DNA from: Hymenobacter arizonensis
Lineage (GTDB): Bacteria; Bacteroidota; Bacteroidia; Cytophagales; Hymenobacteraceae
Assembly: GCF_900115775.1 (NCBI RefSeq)
Contig: NZ_FOXS01000004.1
Location: 372,001-436,000, forward strand
Direction of reading: 5' to 3'
DNA length: 64,000 nt
Shown: positions 16,962-25,454 of the stretch, one piece after another
Layout: the number at the start of each line of letters is the position of its first letter
Position numbering within the stretch: the first letter of the stretch is position 1
Notes under the pieces: model-generated
Told to the model about the DNA's origin: nothing
Databases searched by the model: none
What the model saw: only the letters and a program-made list of their open reading frames with translations
Position numbers and translations under genes: made by a program

Positions 16962-17101
16962 TATTTGTTGAAAAATTTTTACGAGAAAATTGCGGCGGCA
17001 GGAGAGATAAACCGGCTAAAACCTCTTTTCTAGCTGACTTCCATAGCATAAAGCGGCTTGGCGGGGTTGAAAGCCGGACGACCGGACTTCTAGCCGATAG
17101 G

Positions 17102-17132
17102 TTGGAAAAGCCGCGCTTCTGCCGTAATTTTG
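17102..17132 (+). promoter_or_regulatory. Promoter of atpD
   Basis: TTGG (17102-17105), a 19-base spacer and TAATTTTG (17125-17132) match the Bacteroidota -33/-7 consensus (TAnnTTTG), with a leader of about 35 bases. Confidence 0.8.
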
Positions 17133-17173
17133 CGGCCTGAAAAACGCATCATCTTTCTTATAAATACACCTCA

Positions 17174-18679
17174 ATGGCGAATACCGGCAAAATCACCCAG
17201 GTCATCGGCCCCGTAGTGGACGTGAGCTTCGCGGGTGAGAACACGAAGCTGCCCAATATCCTCGACGCGCTCGAAGTCACGAAAGACAACGGCCAAGTGG
17301 TAGTACTGGAGTGCCAGCAGCACTTGGGCGAGGACCGGGTTCGGACCATCGCCATGGATTCGACCGAGGGCCTGACCCGTGGCGCCATTGTGCGCGACTT
17401 GGGCGCTCCCATGTCGATGCCCACGGGCGAAGGCGTGAAAGGCCGCCTGTTCAACGTTATCGGTCAGGCCATCGACGGCATTCCCCAGCCGAAATCGGAC
17501 GGCCCGCTGCCGATTCACCGCCTGCCCCCAGCGTTCGAGGACCTGGCAACGTCGTCGGAAATTCTCTACACCGGCATCAAGGTAATTGACTTGCTGGCTC
17601 CCTATGTAAAGGGCGGTAAAATTGGTCTGTTCGGCGGTGCCGGCGTGGGCAAAACCGTACTCATCATGGAACTGGTGAACAACGTGGCCAAGGCTTACGA
17701 AGGTCTTTCGGTGTTTGCCGGCGTGGGAGAGCGTACCCGCGAGGGCAACGACTTGCTGCGCGAATTCATCGAATCCAACATCATTCTCTACGGCGAGGAG
17801 TTCAAGCACTCGATGGAATCGGGTGGCTGGGACTTGTCGAAAGTGGACGAGAAAGAGCTGCTCAAGTCGCAGGCTACCCTCGTGTTCGGCCAGATGAACG
17901 AGCCCCCCGGAGCCCGCGCTCGCGTGGCCCTCTCGGGTCTGACCATTGCCGAAAGCTTCCGCGATGGCGACGGCACCGGTGCCGGCCGCGACATCCTGTT
18001 CTTTATCGACAACATCTTCCGCTTCACGCAGGCGGGTTCGGAAGTATCGGCTCTGTTGGGTCGTATGCCCTCGGCCGTAGGTTACCAGCCCACGCTGGCT
18101 ACCGAAATGGGTGCCATGCAGGAACGCATTACCTCGACCAAGCGCGGCTCCATCACCTCGGTACAGGCCGTGTATGTGCCTGCCGATGACTTGACTGACC
18201 CGGCTCCGGCCAACACCTTTGCTCACTTGGATGCCACGACGGTACTGAGCCGCAAAATTGCCGAGCTGGGCATCTACCCCGCCGTTGACCCGCTGGACTC
18301 GACTTCGCGCATCCTGTCTGCCGATGTAATCGGCAACGAGCACTACAACACCGCCCAGCGCGTGAAGGAGATTCTGCAGCGCTACAAGGAACTGCAGGAC
18401 ATCATCGCCATCTTGGGTATGGACGAACTCTCCGAGGAGGACAAGCAGGTGGTAAACCGCGCCCGTCGCGTGCAGCGCTTCCTGTCGCAGCCCTTCTTCG
18501 TGGCCGAGCAGTTCACCGGCCTCGCCGGTGTGTTGGTTGACATCAAGGACACCATCCGCGGCTTCAACGAAATCATCGACGGCAAGTACGACCACCTCCC
18601 CGAGGCGGCCTTCAACCTCGTGGGTACCATCGAGGACGCGCAGGCGAAAGGCGAGCGCCTGATTGCCGAAGCCAAGTAA
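17174..18679 (+). CDS. atpD: F1F0 ATP synthase subunit beta
   Basis: The 501-residue catalytic subunit has the Walker A GGAGVGKT (residues 154-161), VFAGVGERTREGNDL with the catalytic Glu and Arg finger environment, and Walker B DILFFIDNIFRFTQ. It turns over ATP at the three catalytic sites of F1. As in many Bacteroidota, atpD and atpC stand apart from the other ATP synthase genes, which are not in the window. A well-placed promoter precedes it and a large palindromic repeat follows it. Confidence 0.99.
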   Translation: MANTGKITQVIGPVVDVSFAGENTKLPNILDALEVTKDNGQVVVLECQQHLGEDRVRTIAMDSTEGLTRGAIVRDLGAPMSMPTGEGVKGRLFNVIGQAIDGIPQPKSDGPLPIHRLPPAFEDLATSSEILYTGIKVIDLLAPYVKGGKIGLFGGAGVGKTVLIMELVNNVAKAYEGLSVFAGVGERTREGNDLLREFIESNIILYGEEFKHSMESGGWDLSKVDEKELLKSQATLVFGQMNEPPGARARVALSGLTIAESFRDGDGTGAGRDILFFIDNIFRFTQAGSEVSALLGRMPSAVGYQPTLATEMGAMQERITSTKRGSITSVQAVYVPADDLTDPAPANTFAHLDATTVLSRKIAELGIYPAVDPLDSTSRILSADVIGNEHYNTAQRVKEILQRYKELQDIIAILGMDELSEEDKQVVNRARRVQRFLSQPFFVAEQFTGLAGVLVDIKDTIRGFNEIIDGKYDHLPEAAFNLVGTIEDAQAKGERLIAEAK

Positions 18680-18708
18680 TTTCAGAACGTCAAGCGAAAC
18701 GTTATAGT

Positions 18709-18814
18709 AGAACGTCATGCTGACGAAGGAAGCATCTCTACCGCAACAGTAATTCAGTTACTTGCGCAGTAGAGATGCTTCGGCTCCGCGGACGCCAGAT
18801 GAGCATGACGTTCT
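18709..18814. repeat. Palindromic repeat (GAACGTCATGCT family) between atpD and atpC
   Basis: AGAACGTCATGCT (18709-18721) and AGCATGACGTTCT (18802-18814) are perfect inverted ends; inside, AGCATCTCTAC pairs with GTAGAGATGCT. It is related to the element at 38835-38932 but has diverged in the middle. In mRNA it would form a long hairpin 30 bases after the atpD stop. Confidence 0.9.
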
Positions 18815-18841
18815 TTTTTAGCCTGACAATTCAACAATAAA

Positions 18842-19087
18842 ATGCACCTAGAAATCATCACCCCCGACCGCAAGGTATTCGAAGGCGAAGTGACGTCGGC
18901 CCAGTTTCCGGGGGCCGATGGCTTGTTTGAGGTACTGAACAACCACGCCCCGCTGATTGCTGCTTTGAAAGCCGGCCAGGTCGTGTTGACTGGCGCCGCT
19001 GGCCGCGAGGCCATTTCTATCGAAGGCGGCGTGGTGGAAGTACTGCGCAACAACGTGATTGTGCTCGCCGAAGGCGCTGGGCTGTAA
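18842..19087 (+). CDS. atpC: F1F0 ATP synthase subunit epsilon, short form
   Basis: The 81-residue protein is only the N-terminal beta-sandwich of epsilon (LEIITPDRKVFEGEVTSAQFPG, LNNHAPLIAALKAG, EGGVVEVLRNNVIVLAE). The C-terminal helical pair that inhibits ATPase in many bacteria is absent; short epsilon subunits of this kind are usual in Bacteroidota. It lies 162 bases after atpD with a palindromic repeat between. Confidence 0.96.
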   Translation: MHLEIITPDRKVFEGEVTSAQFPGADGLFEVLNNHAPLIAALKAGQVVLTGAAGREAISIEGGVVEVLRNNVIVLAEGAGL

Positions 19088-19134
19088 GCGAGTTGCTAGT
19101 TGGCCTAGCGGGTTGCTATGGCTGCTGTTATTTG

Positions 19135-19167
19135 AAAGCCGTTTCTGCCCCGCAGGAACGGCTTTTT
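19135..19167 (+). terminator. Terminator of atpC
   Basis: AAAGCCGTT (19135-19143) pairs with AACGGCTTT (from 19157), with additional CTGC/GCAG pairing in the loop and a run of seven T. Confidence 0.85.
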
Positions 19168-19239
19168 TTATTGCACAAGCGGACAAAATTATGCCACCTG
19201 CGTACCCCACAAACCGTGTGCTGATTTACTAACATTCCG

Positions 19240-20301
19240 ATGCAAAAACCTTCCGACCCATTTGCTGCTGTCGAGAACATTTACACCCCCCGCCAGCGGT
19301 ACCTGCTGCTGGTGTTTTCACTCGCTGGCTTATTGGGCCTGATGGTAATGGGGCTGGCGCAGTACCTGACGGCCTTTCTGGCGGCGGGTATTCTGTTCGT
19401 GGTGTTTCGGCCGGTGTGGGTGGCATTGGTGCACCAGCGCCGTTGGAATCGGAGATTAGTAACCATTGGCATCCTGCTTGTGACGGTGGTGGTGCTGGTG
19501 GTGCCATTTTATGCCCTTAGCTCGCTGCTTCTGGACCGCTTGGTGAACTTTGCTAAGAATCCGGAGCGGATATTAGAAGTGGTCCACAAGGTCGAAAATG
19601 CTACCGGTTTCAACTTTACCGCGCAGTTGAACGTGCGGGAATTGTTGTTGCAGGGAGCCAATAAAGTGAGTGGGTGGCTGCCGACACTGGCCAGTAGCGC
19701 GCTTAATTTCCTGGTTGTGGTCGGGCTCATGCTGTTCACCATGTACTACCTGTTTATGCAGGAAACGTACTTTCTGCTGGGGCTGCACCGGTACCTGCCC
19801 TTTCGCAACGAGACGCTGCAGGACCTGGGCGAGGCACTCAAGAACAACGTGAACGCCAACGTGCTGGGGCAGGTGCTGGTGGCGCTGGTGCAGGGTATCC
19901 TTACAGGCATCACCCTCAAGATTTTTTCGGTGCCCGACCCGGCATTCTGGGGGGTTGTGGCCTTTTTTATGGCGTTTTTGCCGGTGCTGGGCACGCCTCT
20001 GGTTTGGGGGCCGGCGGCGCTGTATCAGTTTTCGGTGGGCGCAAACACACAGGCCATCGGCATTCTTCTGGTGGGCTTCATCGTGATTGTGAACGTGGAT
20101 AACCTGCTGCGCATCATGCTGGCCAAACGCATGGGCGATATTCACCCGCTGGTGACCTTGGTGGGGCTGGTGTTGGGCGTGGAAATCTTTGGGCTAATCG
20201 GGCTGGTGGTAGGGCCGCTGCTGGTGTCTTATTTCCTGGTGCTAATGGAGGTTTTTCGTCGCGAAAACCGGCTGCGGCGCGAAAGCGAGGTGCCGCGGTA
20301 A
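19240..20301 (+). CDS. AI-2E family transporter (PerM/YdiK type)
   Basis: The 353-residue membrane protein has the arrangement of this family: a paired helix at the N-terminus (about residues 20-55), another near 70-95, a soluble helical part, then a cluster of helices from about 145 to the end, with the conserved segment DPAFWGVVAFFMAFLPVLGTPLVWGP. Members are permeases of uncertain substrate; the autoinducer-2 export role comes from one E. coli member and should not be assumed here. It stands between two terminator-bounded units and may be co-transcribed with the following PLP enzyme gene. Confidence 0.92.
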   Translation: MQKPSDPFAAVENIYTPRQRYLLLVFSLAGLLGLMVMGLAQYLTAFLAAGILFVVFRPVWVALVHQRRWNRRLVTIGILLVTVVVLVVPFYALSSLLLDRLVNFAKNPERILEVVHKVENATGFNFTAQLNVRELLLQGANKVSGWLPTLASSALNFLVVVGLMLFTMYYLFMQETYFLLGLHRYLPFRNETLQDLGEALKNNVNANVLGQVLVALVQGILTGITLKIFSVPDPAFWGVVAFFMAFLPVLGTPLVWGPAALYQFSVGANTQAIGILLVGFIVIVNVDNLLRIMLAKRMGDIHPLVTLVGLVLGVEIFGLIGLVVGPLLVSYFLVLMEVFRRENRLRRESEVPR

Positions 20302-20351
20302 ACCCGGCCGTGATTGCCGACCTTTGCCGGACTATTCCCCAAGCGGCCCTC

Positions 20352-21482
20352 ATGAATCACACGGATATCCATCCCAAAATCACTCCCATCTACCAAACCT
20401 CCGTCTTCAAGTTTGAGGACCTGGACGCCATCCAGCAGTATTTTGATGAGCCGGGGAGTCGCTACATGTACTCGCGCAACGGCAACCCCAACAGCGACGA
20501 GCTGGCCCAGGCTGTGAACCGCTGGGAAGCCGGCGCTGGGGCCGTGGCCACGGGTTCGGGCATGGCCGCCATCTTCGCGGCTATAATGACTTACTGCCAG
20601 GCCGGCGACCACGTGCTGTGCGCGGCGGATATCTACGGCGGCTCGGCGGCGCTGCTGAATCTGGAGTTATCGCGGCTGGGCATCACGGTGAGCTACGTTC
20701 CCTTTGAGGAGCTCTATGACCTGAAAAGCCACGTGCAAGCCAGCACCAAGCTGCTGCTTTGCGAAACCATGAGCAACCCGCTGCTGCGCGTGGTGGACCT
20801 GCGCGCCCTGGCCACCGAATGCCAACAGCACGGCCTGAAACTGGTGGTAGACAACACCTTTGCTACGCCCGTTCTCACCAAGCCATTGGCTTATGGCGCC
20901 GACTTAGTGCTGCATAGCGTGACTAAATACTTAGCCGGCCACTCCGATGTGACGGCCGGGGCCGTGGTGGCCCGCACACCTCAAGATGCCGCCCGCCTGC
21001 GCCAGATAGGAACCGTTTTTGGCTTGACTCTGAGCCCGATGGAAAGCTGGCTGAGCGTGCGGGGCATGAAAACCATGCGCCTGCGGGTGGCTGCGCACAG
21101 CTACAACGCCCAGCAGGTAGCCGAGTTTCTGGAAGTGCACCCGGCCGTGGAGGCAGTGTATTACCCCGGCTTGCTGGCGCACCCTCAGCACGTGCTGGCG
21201 GCTTCGCAGGGCCACGGTCTGTTCAGCGGCATGCTCTCGTTTCGGCTGCCCGACAATGCTGCGGTGGTGAACCGCTTCATGCAGCGGTCGGAGCGGTTTC
21301 CGTTTGCCCCTTCGTTGGCGGGCGTGGATTCGTCGTGCTCACACCCGCTACACACCTCGCACCGGGCGCTGACTGATGCGCAGCGGGCTGAACTGGGCAT
21401 TACCGTGGGGCTAGTGCGGCTAAGCGTGGGCATCGAGCCAGTAGAAGAGCTGCTGGCTGACTTGGCGCACGCGCTGGAGTAA
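20352..21482 (+). CDS. Cys/Met-metabolism PLP-dependent enzyme (cystathionine gamma-synthase/lyase family)
   Basis: The 376-residue protein has TGSGMAAIFAAI (phosphate-binding region), VVDNTFATP with the PLP-binding Asp, and the Schiff-base Lys192 in HSVTKYLAGHSDVTAG. YMYSRNGNPN supplies the neighbouring-subunit Tyr and Arg. The family covers cystathionine gamma-synthase, beta- and gamma-lyases and methionine gamma-lyase, which cannot be told apart safely from sequence alone. ATG 20352 is used; the frame is open from a GTG at 20310, 9 bases after the permease gene. Confidence 0.92.
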   Translation: MNHTDIHPKITPIYQTSVFKFEDLDAIQQYFDEPGSRYMYSRNGNPNSDELAQAVNRWEAGAGAVATGSGMAAIFAAIMTYCQAGDHVLCAADIYGGSAALLNLELSRLGITVSYVPFEELYDLKSHVQASTKLLLCETMSNPLLRVVDLRALATECQQHGLKLVVDNTFATPVLTKPLAYGADLVLHSVTKYLAGHSDVTAGAVVARTPQDAARLRQIGTVFGLTLSPMESWLSVRGMKTMRLRVAAHSYNAQQVAEFLEVHPAVEAVYYPGLLAHPQHVLAASQGHGLFSGMLSFRLPDNAAVVNRFMQRSERFPFAPSLAGVDSSCSHPLHTSHRALTDAQRAELGITVGLVRLSVGIEPVEELLADLAHALE

Positions 21483-21795
21483 GGACGGGACAGCCAGTGT
21501 TATGCACCAACAAAGACAGTTTCATTTGGCTCCCAAGCTCCGACTGTACTGGATGAGACCCTCTGCGCCAAGACTGATATAAGCGTAGCGGTGGCACTGG
21601 CGTATGGCGTCGTCCCTAATAAGGGCGAGGGTGATGTAGAAACAAAGCGTTGTTGATAGGTATCGGCAAGGTGTTAAAGGCCTGTGGCCAACGGATTGTA
21701 AAACAATTCACTGTTCGGAAAGGATAGCAAAAACAGAACCTATCGGCGGTGCGCTCGTTTCGCGCTTACTCACCTAGTCGACTCTGTACTACACC
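21483..21795. other. Intergenic stretch without recognised content
   Basis: The 313 bases between the PLP enzyme and the DUF3616 gene hold no convincing open frame, palindrome or T-rich terminator. AT content rises around 21640-21740. A promoter for the DUF3616 gene is expected here, but no clear TTG/TAnnTTTG pair is seen. Confidence 0.5.
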
Positions 21796-22899
21796 ATGCG
21801 CCGCCAGCCCTACACGCTCCATTTCAACCCCAAGCTTAGCCTAAATGCTGATAAAAAGCACGTGCGCGATGGCTTATCGACAACCCTGCTGGTGGGAGAA
21901 AACCTGTGGGTGTGCTGCGACGAGCGCACCACCATGGAACGCCTGCGGCGAACGGGGCCGCACGAGTTTGGCGAGCACTGCTCGTACCAACTCACCGAAC
22001 TGCTCGACCTGCCCGCTGGGGAGGATATTGAAATTGACATTGAGGGCATGGCCGAGGCTGGTCACTACCTCTGGTTGGTGGGTTCGCACAGCCTTAAACG
22101 CAGGAAGTCCAACGAAGAAGATGCGGACGTAGCCAAGCAAATTAAAAGGTTGGCGAAGGTCGAGGCAGATGGCAACCGCTACCTGCTGGCCCGCATTCCT
22201 TTGGTTTTAAACAAAGAAACTGGCGACTACGAGCTGCACAAAAAAGCCCCGCACCCCACGCAAGCGGGCCAAACCCTAACCGCGGCCCAGCTCCGCGGCA
22301 ACGACAATGCCAACGAGCTACTCGACCTCCTGGCCGAAGACCTTCACATCAAACCATTTATTCAGATTCCCGGCAAGGACAATGGCTTTGACATCGAAGG
22401 GATGGCCGTGAATGCGCAAGGGCAGGTGTTTGTGGGGTTGCGCGGCCCTGTGCTGCGCGGCTGGGCCATAGTGTTGGAGCTGAGGCTGGAAGAAGACAAG
22501 CACGGCCGCCTGCGCCTGGGCAAAGTGGAAGGTGCCACCGAAACGTATTACAAAAAACACTTCCTCGCCCTGGGCGGCATGGGCTTGCGCGAGCTTCGCT
22601 TGCGGGGCCACGACCTGCTGCTGCTGGCCGGCCCCACCATGGACCTCGACGGGACCATTGCCGTGTATTGCTGGTCCAACGCCACCCGCCAGCCCACCGA
22701 CAGCCTGATTGGAGACGAGAAAATCCAGCGCCTCTTCGATGTGCCCCACGGCCACGGCCCCACCGCCGGCAAGGACAAGGCCGAAGGCATGGCCCTGCTC
22801 GACGACCGGCACGTACTCATCGTATTCGATAGCCCTACTGCCACGCGCAAGACCGGCAAAAACCAGGTAGTGGCCGACTCGTTTCTGCTACCGGCTTAG
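21796..22899 (+). CDS. DUF3616 domain protein
   Basis: The 367-residue protein matches DUF3616 through IDIEGMAEAGHYLWLVGSHS, FDIEGMAVNAQGQVFVGLRG and the following PVLRGWAIVLELRL, with a late KAEGMALLDDRHVLIVFD. The repeated D/K-x-EGMA units suggest a beta-propeller-like fold, with each EGMA at the start of a blade. No signal peptide is seen, so it is probably cytoplasmic. Function unknown. It converges tightly on the pglE-like gene, with 9 bases between stop codons. Confidence 0.85.
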   Translation: MRRQPYTLHFNPKLSLNADKKHVRDGLSTTLLVGENLWVCCDERTTMERLRRTGPHEFGEHCSYQLTELLDLPAGEDIEIDIEGMAEAGHYLWLVGSHSLKRRKSNEEDADVAKQIKRLAKVEADGNRYLLARIPLVLNKETGDYELHKKAPHPTQAGQTLTAAQLRGNDNANELLDLLAEDLHIKPFIQIPGKDNGFDIEGMAVNAQGQVFVGLRGPVLRGWAIVLELRLEEDKHGRLRLGKVEGATETYYKKHFLALGGMGLRELRLRGHDLLLLAGPTMDLDGTIAVYCWSNATRQPTDSLIGDEKIQRLFDVPHGHGPTAGKDKAEGMALLDDRHVLIVFDSPTATRKTGKNQVVADSFLLPA

Positions 22900-22908
22900 C
22901 CCTCTTCC

Positions 22909-24072
22909 TCAAAAGCATTCGGCCAGCGCCTCGGCCACGCGCCGCAGTTCCACGTCGGTCATGGCGGTACCGCTGGGCAGGCAAAGGCCCCGGGTAAATA
23001 AGTCGGCGCACACCTCGCCGCCGTACATGGGGGCCGCCTGAAAAAGCGGCTGCAGGTGCAGCGGCTTCCAGAGTGGCCGGCATTCGATGTTGTGGGTTTC
23101 CAGCTGGCGGCGCACGGTTTCGGGCGTGACAAGCGCGGTGCCGGGGGTAGCATCCGGGTCAGCAGGTTTTAGCAGAATGGTGGTGAGCCAGCGGTTCGAG
23201 CAGCTGCCTGCGGGCTCTGGCGCCAGGGCCACGCTGAGGCCGGGCAGGCGAGCCAGGTTTTCCTGGTACCAGGAAAATATTTCGCGGCGCTTTTTCACCC
23301 GGTCTTCCAGCAGCCCCATTTGGCCGCGGCCAATGCCCGCCAGAATATTGCTCAGGCGGTAGTTGTAGCCAACCTGCGAGTGCTGGTAGTGGGGAGCCTC
23401 GTCCTTGGCCTGGGTAGCCAGGAAGCGGGTTTTTTTGGCTAGCTCCGCGTCGTTGGTGACCAAGGCGCCGCCACCGCTGGTCGTCAGTATTTTGTTGCCG
23501 TTAAAGGAGAACACTCCGACTGTACCAAAGCTGCCCAGCGGCTGCTTATTGAAACGGGAGCCCAGGGCTTCGGCTGCGTCTTCCAGTATCGGCAGCTCGT
23601 ATTCGGCCGCCAGGGCCAGTATTTCTGGCAGGCGGGCGGGCATGCCGTACAGATGTACCAGAATGAGGGCCTTGGGCTTTTTTCCTTTGGCAATGCGGTC
23701 CACAACGGCTTCGCGCAGACGCTCGGGGCAAATGTTCCAAGTGTCGGGCTCACTATCGACGAAAACGGGCGTAGCGCCCAGGTAAAGGATGGGGTTGGCC
23801 GTGGCCACGAAGGTGAACGAAGGGCAGAGCACCTCATCGCCGGGGCCCACGCCTAGCAGAATCAGCCCTAGGTGAATGGCCGCCGTGCCCGACGACAACG
23901 CCACGCAGTGCGCCACGCCGGTGGCTTCACAGATGTCGGCTTCAAAGCCGGTTAGGTTTGGTCCGGCCGGAGCCACCCAGTTGTCCTCAATCGCCTTGTG
24001 CACATAGTTCATCTCGTGCCGGCCCAGGTGGGGCGGGGAGAGAAAGAGGCGGTCGTGGTCTTGGCTACGCAT
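22909..24072 (-). CDS. DegT/DnrJ/EryC1 sugar aminotransferase, PglE-like
   Basis: The 387-residue PLP enzyme has SSGTAAIHLGL, LEDAAEALGS (PLP-binding Asp) and the Schiff-base Lys194 in FSFNGNKILTTSGGGALV. In this gene order it is the likely C4 aminotransferase acting on a UDP-4-keto-6-deoxy sugar, as PglE does in bacillosamine synthesis. Its first 8 bases overlap the end of the pglD-like gene, pointing to translational coupling. The assignment to PglE rather than another sugar aminotransferase rests on context. Confidence 0.9.
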   Translation of the reverse strand: MRSQDHDRLFLSPPHLGRHEMNYVHKAIEDNWVAPAGPNLTGFEADICEATGVAHCVALSSGTAAIHLGLILLGVGPGDEVLCPSFTFVATANPILYLGATPVFVDSEPDTWNICPERLREAVVDRIAKGKKPKALILVHLYGMPARLPEILALAAEYELPILEDAAEALGSRFNKQPLGSFGTVGVFSFNGNKILTTSGGGALVTNDAELAKKTRFLATQAKDEAPHYQHSQVGYNYRLSNILAGIGRGQMGLLEDRVKKRREIFSWYQENLARLPGLSVALAPEPAGSCSNRWLTTILLKPADPDATPGTALVTPETVRRQLETHNIECRPLWKPLHLQPLFQAAPMYGGEVCADLFTRGLCLPSGTAMTDVELRRVAEALAECF

Positions 24073-24757
24073 TTACTTTTTTGATGGACTTAGCCGGTAC
24101 GCCCACGGCCGTGATGTTGGCAGGAAGGTCGCGCACGGCAACTGCGCCGGCCCCTAAAATGGTGTTTTCCCCGATGCGCACCCCCTGAATGACGGTGGCA
24201 TTGGTGCCGAGGTAGCAGCCCGCGCCCAGGTGCGCGCCGCCGCTCACGTTGGCGTGCGGCATCAGCGAGGCAAAATCTTCGAGCACGGCGTCGTGGCCAA
24301 CGGTGCAGCCCAGGTTCAGGAGCACAAACCGACCTAGGGTGATATCGCACGTCAGGAGGCAGCCCTGCTGCACAATGCTGCCTTGGCCCAACGTAATGCG
24401 CTGCTGCGAGCCCAACGCCACCGCGGGATGCACCAGCACTGGGAACGAGAGCTGCGACGATGTTAGCCGGCTCACCACCGCGGCCCGGCCAACGGGGCTG
24501 CCCACGGCCACGGCCACGGCCAGGGGCTCGGAGGTGGCGTTAAGGTCGGCGCTGCTGCCCAGGTAGGGGAGGCCCGCCACGGTGGGCGTGGCTGGTGCCT
24601 GGTCGTCATAAAAGCCGCGCACGTCCCAACTTGGGTGCACGGCGTTTAGCTGCTGAATCAACAACAGCACTTCGCGGCCCAAGCCCCCTGCGCCGAAAAT
24701 CACAAGGGGCACACCGGGTTCGGTTTCTTCGTATTCGGAGAAAAACAACGTGGTCAT
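24065..24757 (-). CDS. Sugar O/N-acetyltransferase, PglD/NeuD-like
   Basis: The 230-residue protein has an N-terminal Rossmann-like domain (VIFGAGGLGREVLLLIQQLN) and a C-terminal left-handed beta-helix of hexapeptide repeats (HPAVALGSQQRITLGQGS through VAVRDLPANITAVGVPAKSI). TVGHDAVLEDFASL contains the His expected to act as base in PglD. It should acetylate the C4 amino group of the UDP-sugar made by the neighbouring aminotransferase. Eight bases separate it from the upstream sugar transferase gene. Confidence 0.9.
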   Translation of the reverse strand: MTTLFFSEYEETEPGVPLVIFGAGGLGREVLLLIQQLNAVHPSWDVRGFYDDQAPATPTVAGLPYLGSSADLNATSEPLAVAVAVGSPVGRAAVVSRLTSSQLSFPVLVHPAVALGSQQRITLGQGSIVQQGCLLTCDITLGRFVLLNLGCTVGHDAVLEDFASLMPHANVSGGAHLGAGCYLGTNATVIQGVRIGENTILGAGAVAVRDLPANITAVGVPAKSIKKVNA

Positions 24758-24765
24758 AAGGCAAT

Positions 24766-25407
24766 CTACGGGGAAACAGAGGGAGGGACACTACCGCGGA
24801 AAGCGACCGTGGTGGCCTGCCCGGGGGCGGTTATGCCGCTGCCGCGCAGCACCCGCCCGGCTGTGCGCCACAAGATGTTCATATCCAGCCGCCACGAGAT
24901 ATTATCGACGTACCAGACGTCGTAGGTAAATTTTTCTTCCCAGGAAATGGCATTGCGGCCGTTTACCTGCGCCCAGCCCGTGAGGCCGGGCCGAACCTCG
25001 TGCCGACGGGCCTGCTTGGGCGAATACAGCGGCAGGTATTCGGGCAGCAGCGGGCGCGGGCCCACCAGGCTCAGGTCGCCGCGCAAAATGTTCCAGAGCT
25101 GAGGCAGTTCGTCGAGGGACGTAGTGCGCAGCCAGCGGCCCAGGGCGGGCAGACGGTCGGCGTCGGGCAGCAGGTGGCCGGCGTCGTCGCGCGCGTCGGT
25201 CATGGTTTGAATCTTATACAGCGTGAATAGCCGCCCGTGCCAGCCCGGCCGTTGCTGCCGGAACAACACCCGGCCGCGATTCTGTACTGCAGCCAATGCC
25301 GCCGCACCGGCCAGCAGCGGCAGGGCCAGCACCAGCAGGGGCAGGGCAATGGTCACGTCGAGTAGGCGCTTGCCATGCCGGGCATAAAAAGAATCGGGAG
25401 CGGACAC
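24766..25407 (-). CDS. Undecaprenyl-phosphate sugar phosphotransferase, PglC-like
   Basis: The 213-residue protein is a small monotopic phosphoglycosyl transferase: KRLLDVTIALPLLVLALPLL is the membrane re-entrant helix, TTSLDELPQLWNIL holds the catalytic Asp-Glu pair, and SLVGPRPLLPEYLPLY and RPGLTGWAQVNGRN follow. It transfers a sugar-1-phosphate from UDP-sugar to the lipid carrier at the inner face of the membrane. It starts with GTG at 25407. It leads a three-gene set with the PglD and PglE homologues; no dehydratase (PglF) is in the window. Confidence 0.93.
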   Translation of the reverse strand: MSAPDSFYARHGKRLLDVTIALPLLVLALPLLAGAAALAAVQNRGRVLFRQQRPGWHGRLFTLYKIQTMTDARDDAGHLLPDADRLPALGRWLRTTSLDELPQLWNILRGDLSLVGPRPLLPEYLPLYSPKQARRHEVRPGLTGWAQVNGRNAISWEEKFTYDVWYVDNISWRLDMNILWRTAGRVLRGSGITAPGQATTVAFRGSVPPSVSP

Positions 25408-25417
25408 GGTGCAAAAG

Positions 25418-25425
25418 TAACTTTG
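25418..25425 (+). promoter_or_regulatory. -7 promoter element of ispE
   Basis: TAACTTTG matches TAnnTTTG and lies 29 bases before the ispE start. The opposite strand reads TACTTTTG at 25419-25412, overlapping it, but that is so close to the pglC-like GTG that a real promoter there would give an almost leaderless mRNA. Confidence 0.45.
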
Positions 25426-25454
25426 TGGCGCAGGCTTTGGCCTGCCTCCTGCCC

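Noticed and set aside
17171..18718. A 515-codon open frame antisense to atpD
   Set aside because: It is the exact mirror of the atpD coding frame, a normal effect of GC-rich codon use. The product is His/Val/Gly-rich with no recognisable domain.
20352..21482. Naming the PLP enzyme metB or metC
   Set aside because: The members of this family share all visible motifs, and the neighbours give no pathway context to separate synthase from lyase.
25412..25419. TACTTTTG as the promoter of the pglC-like gene
   Set aside because: The element ends four bases before the GTG start, which would put transcription start on the start codon; the ispE reading on the other strand is better spaced.
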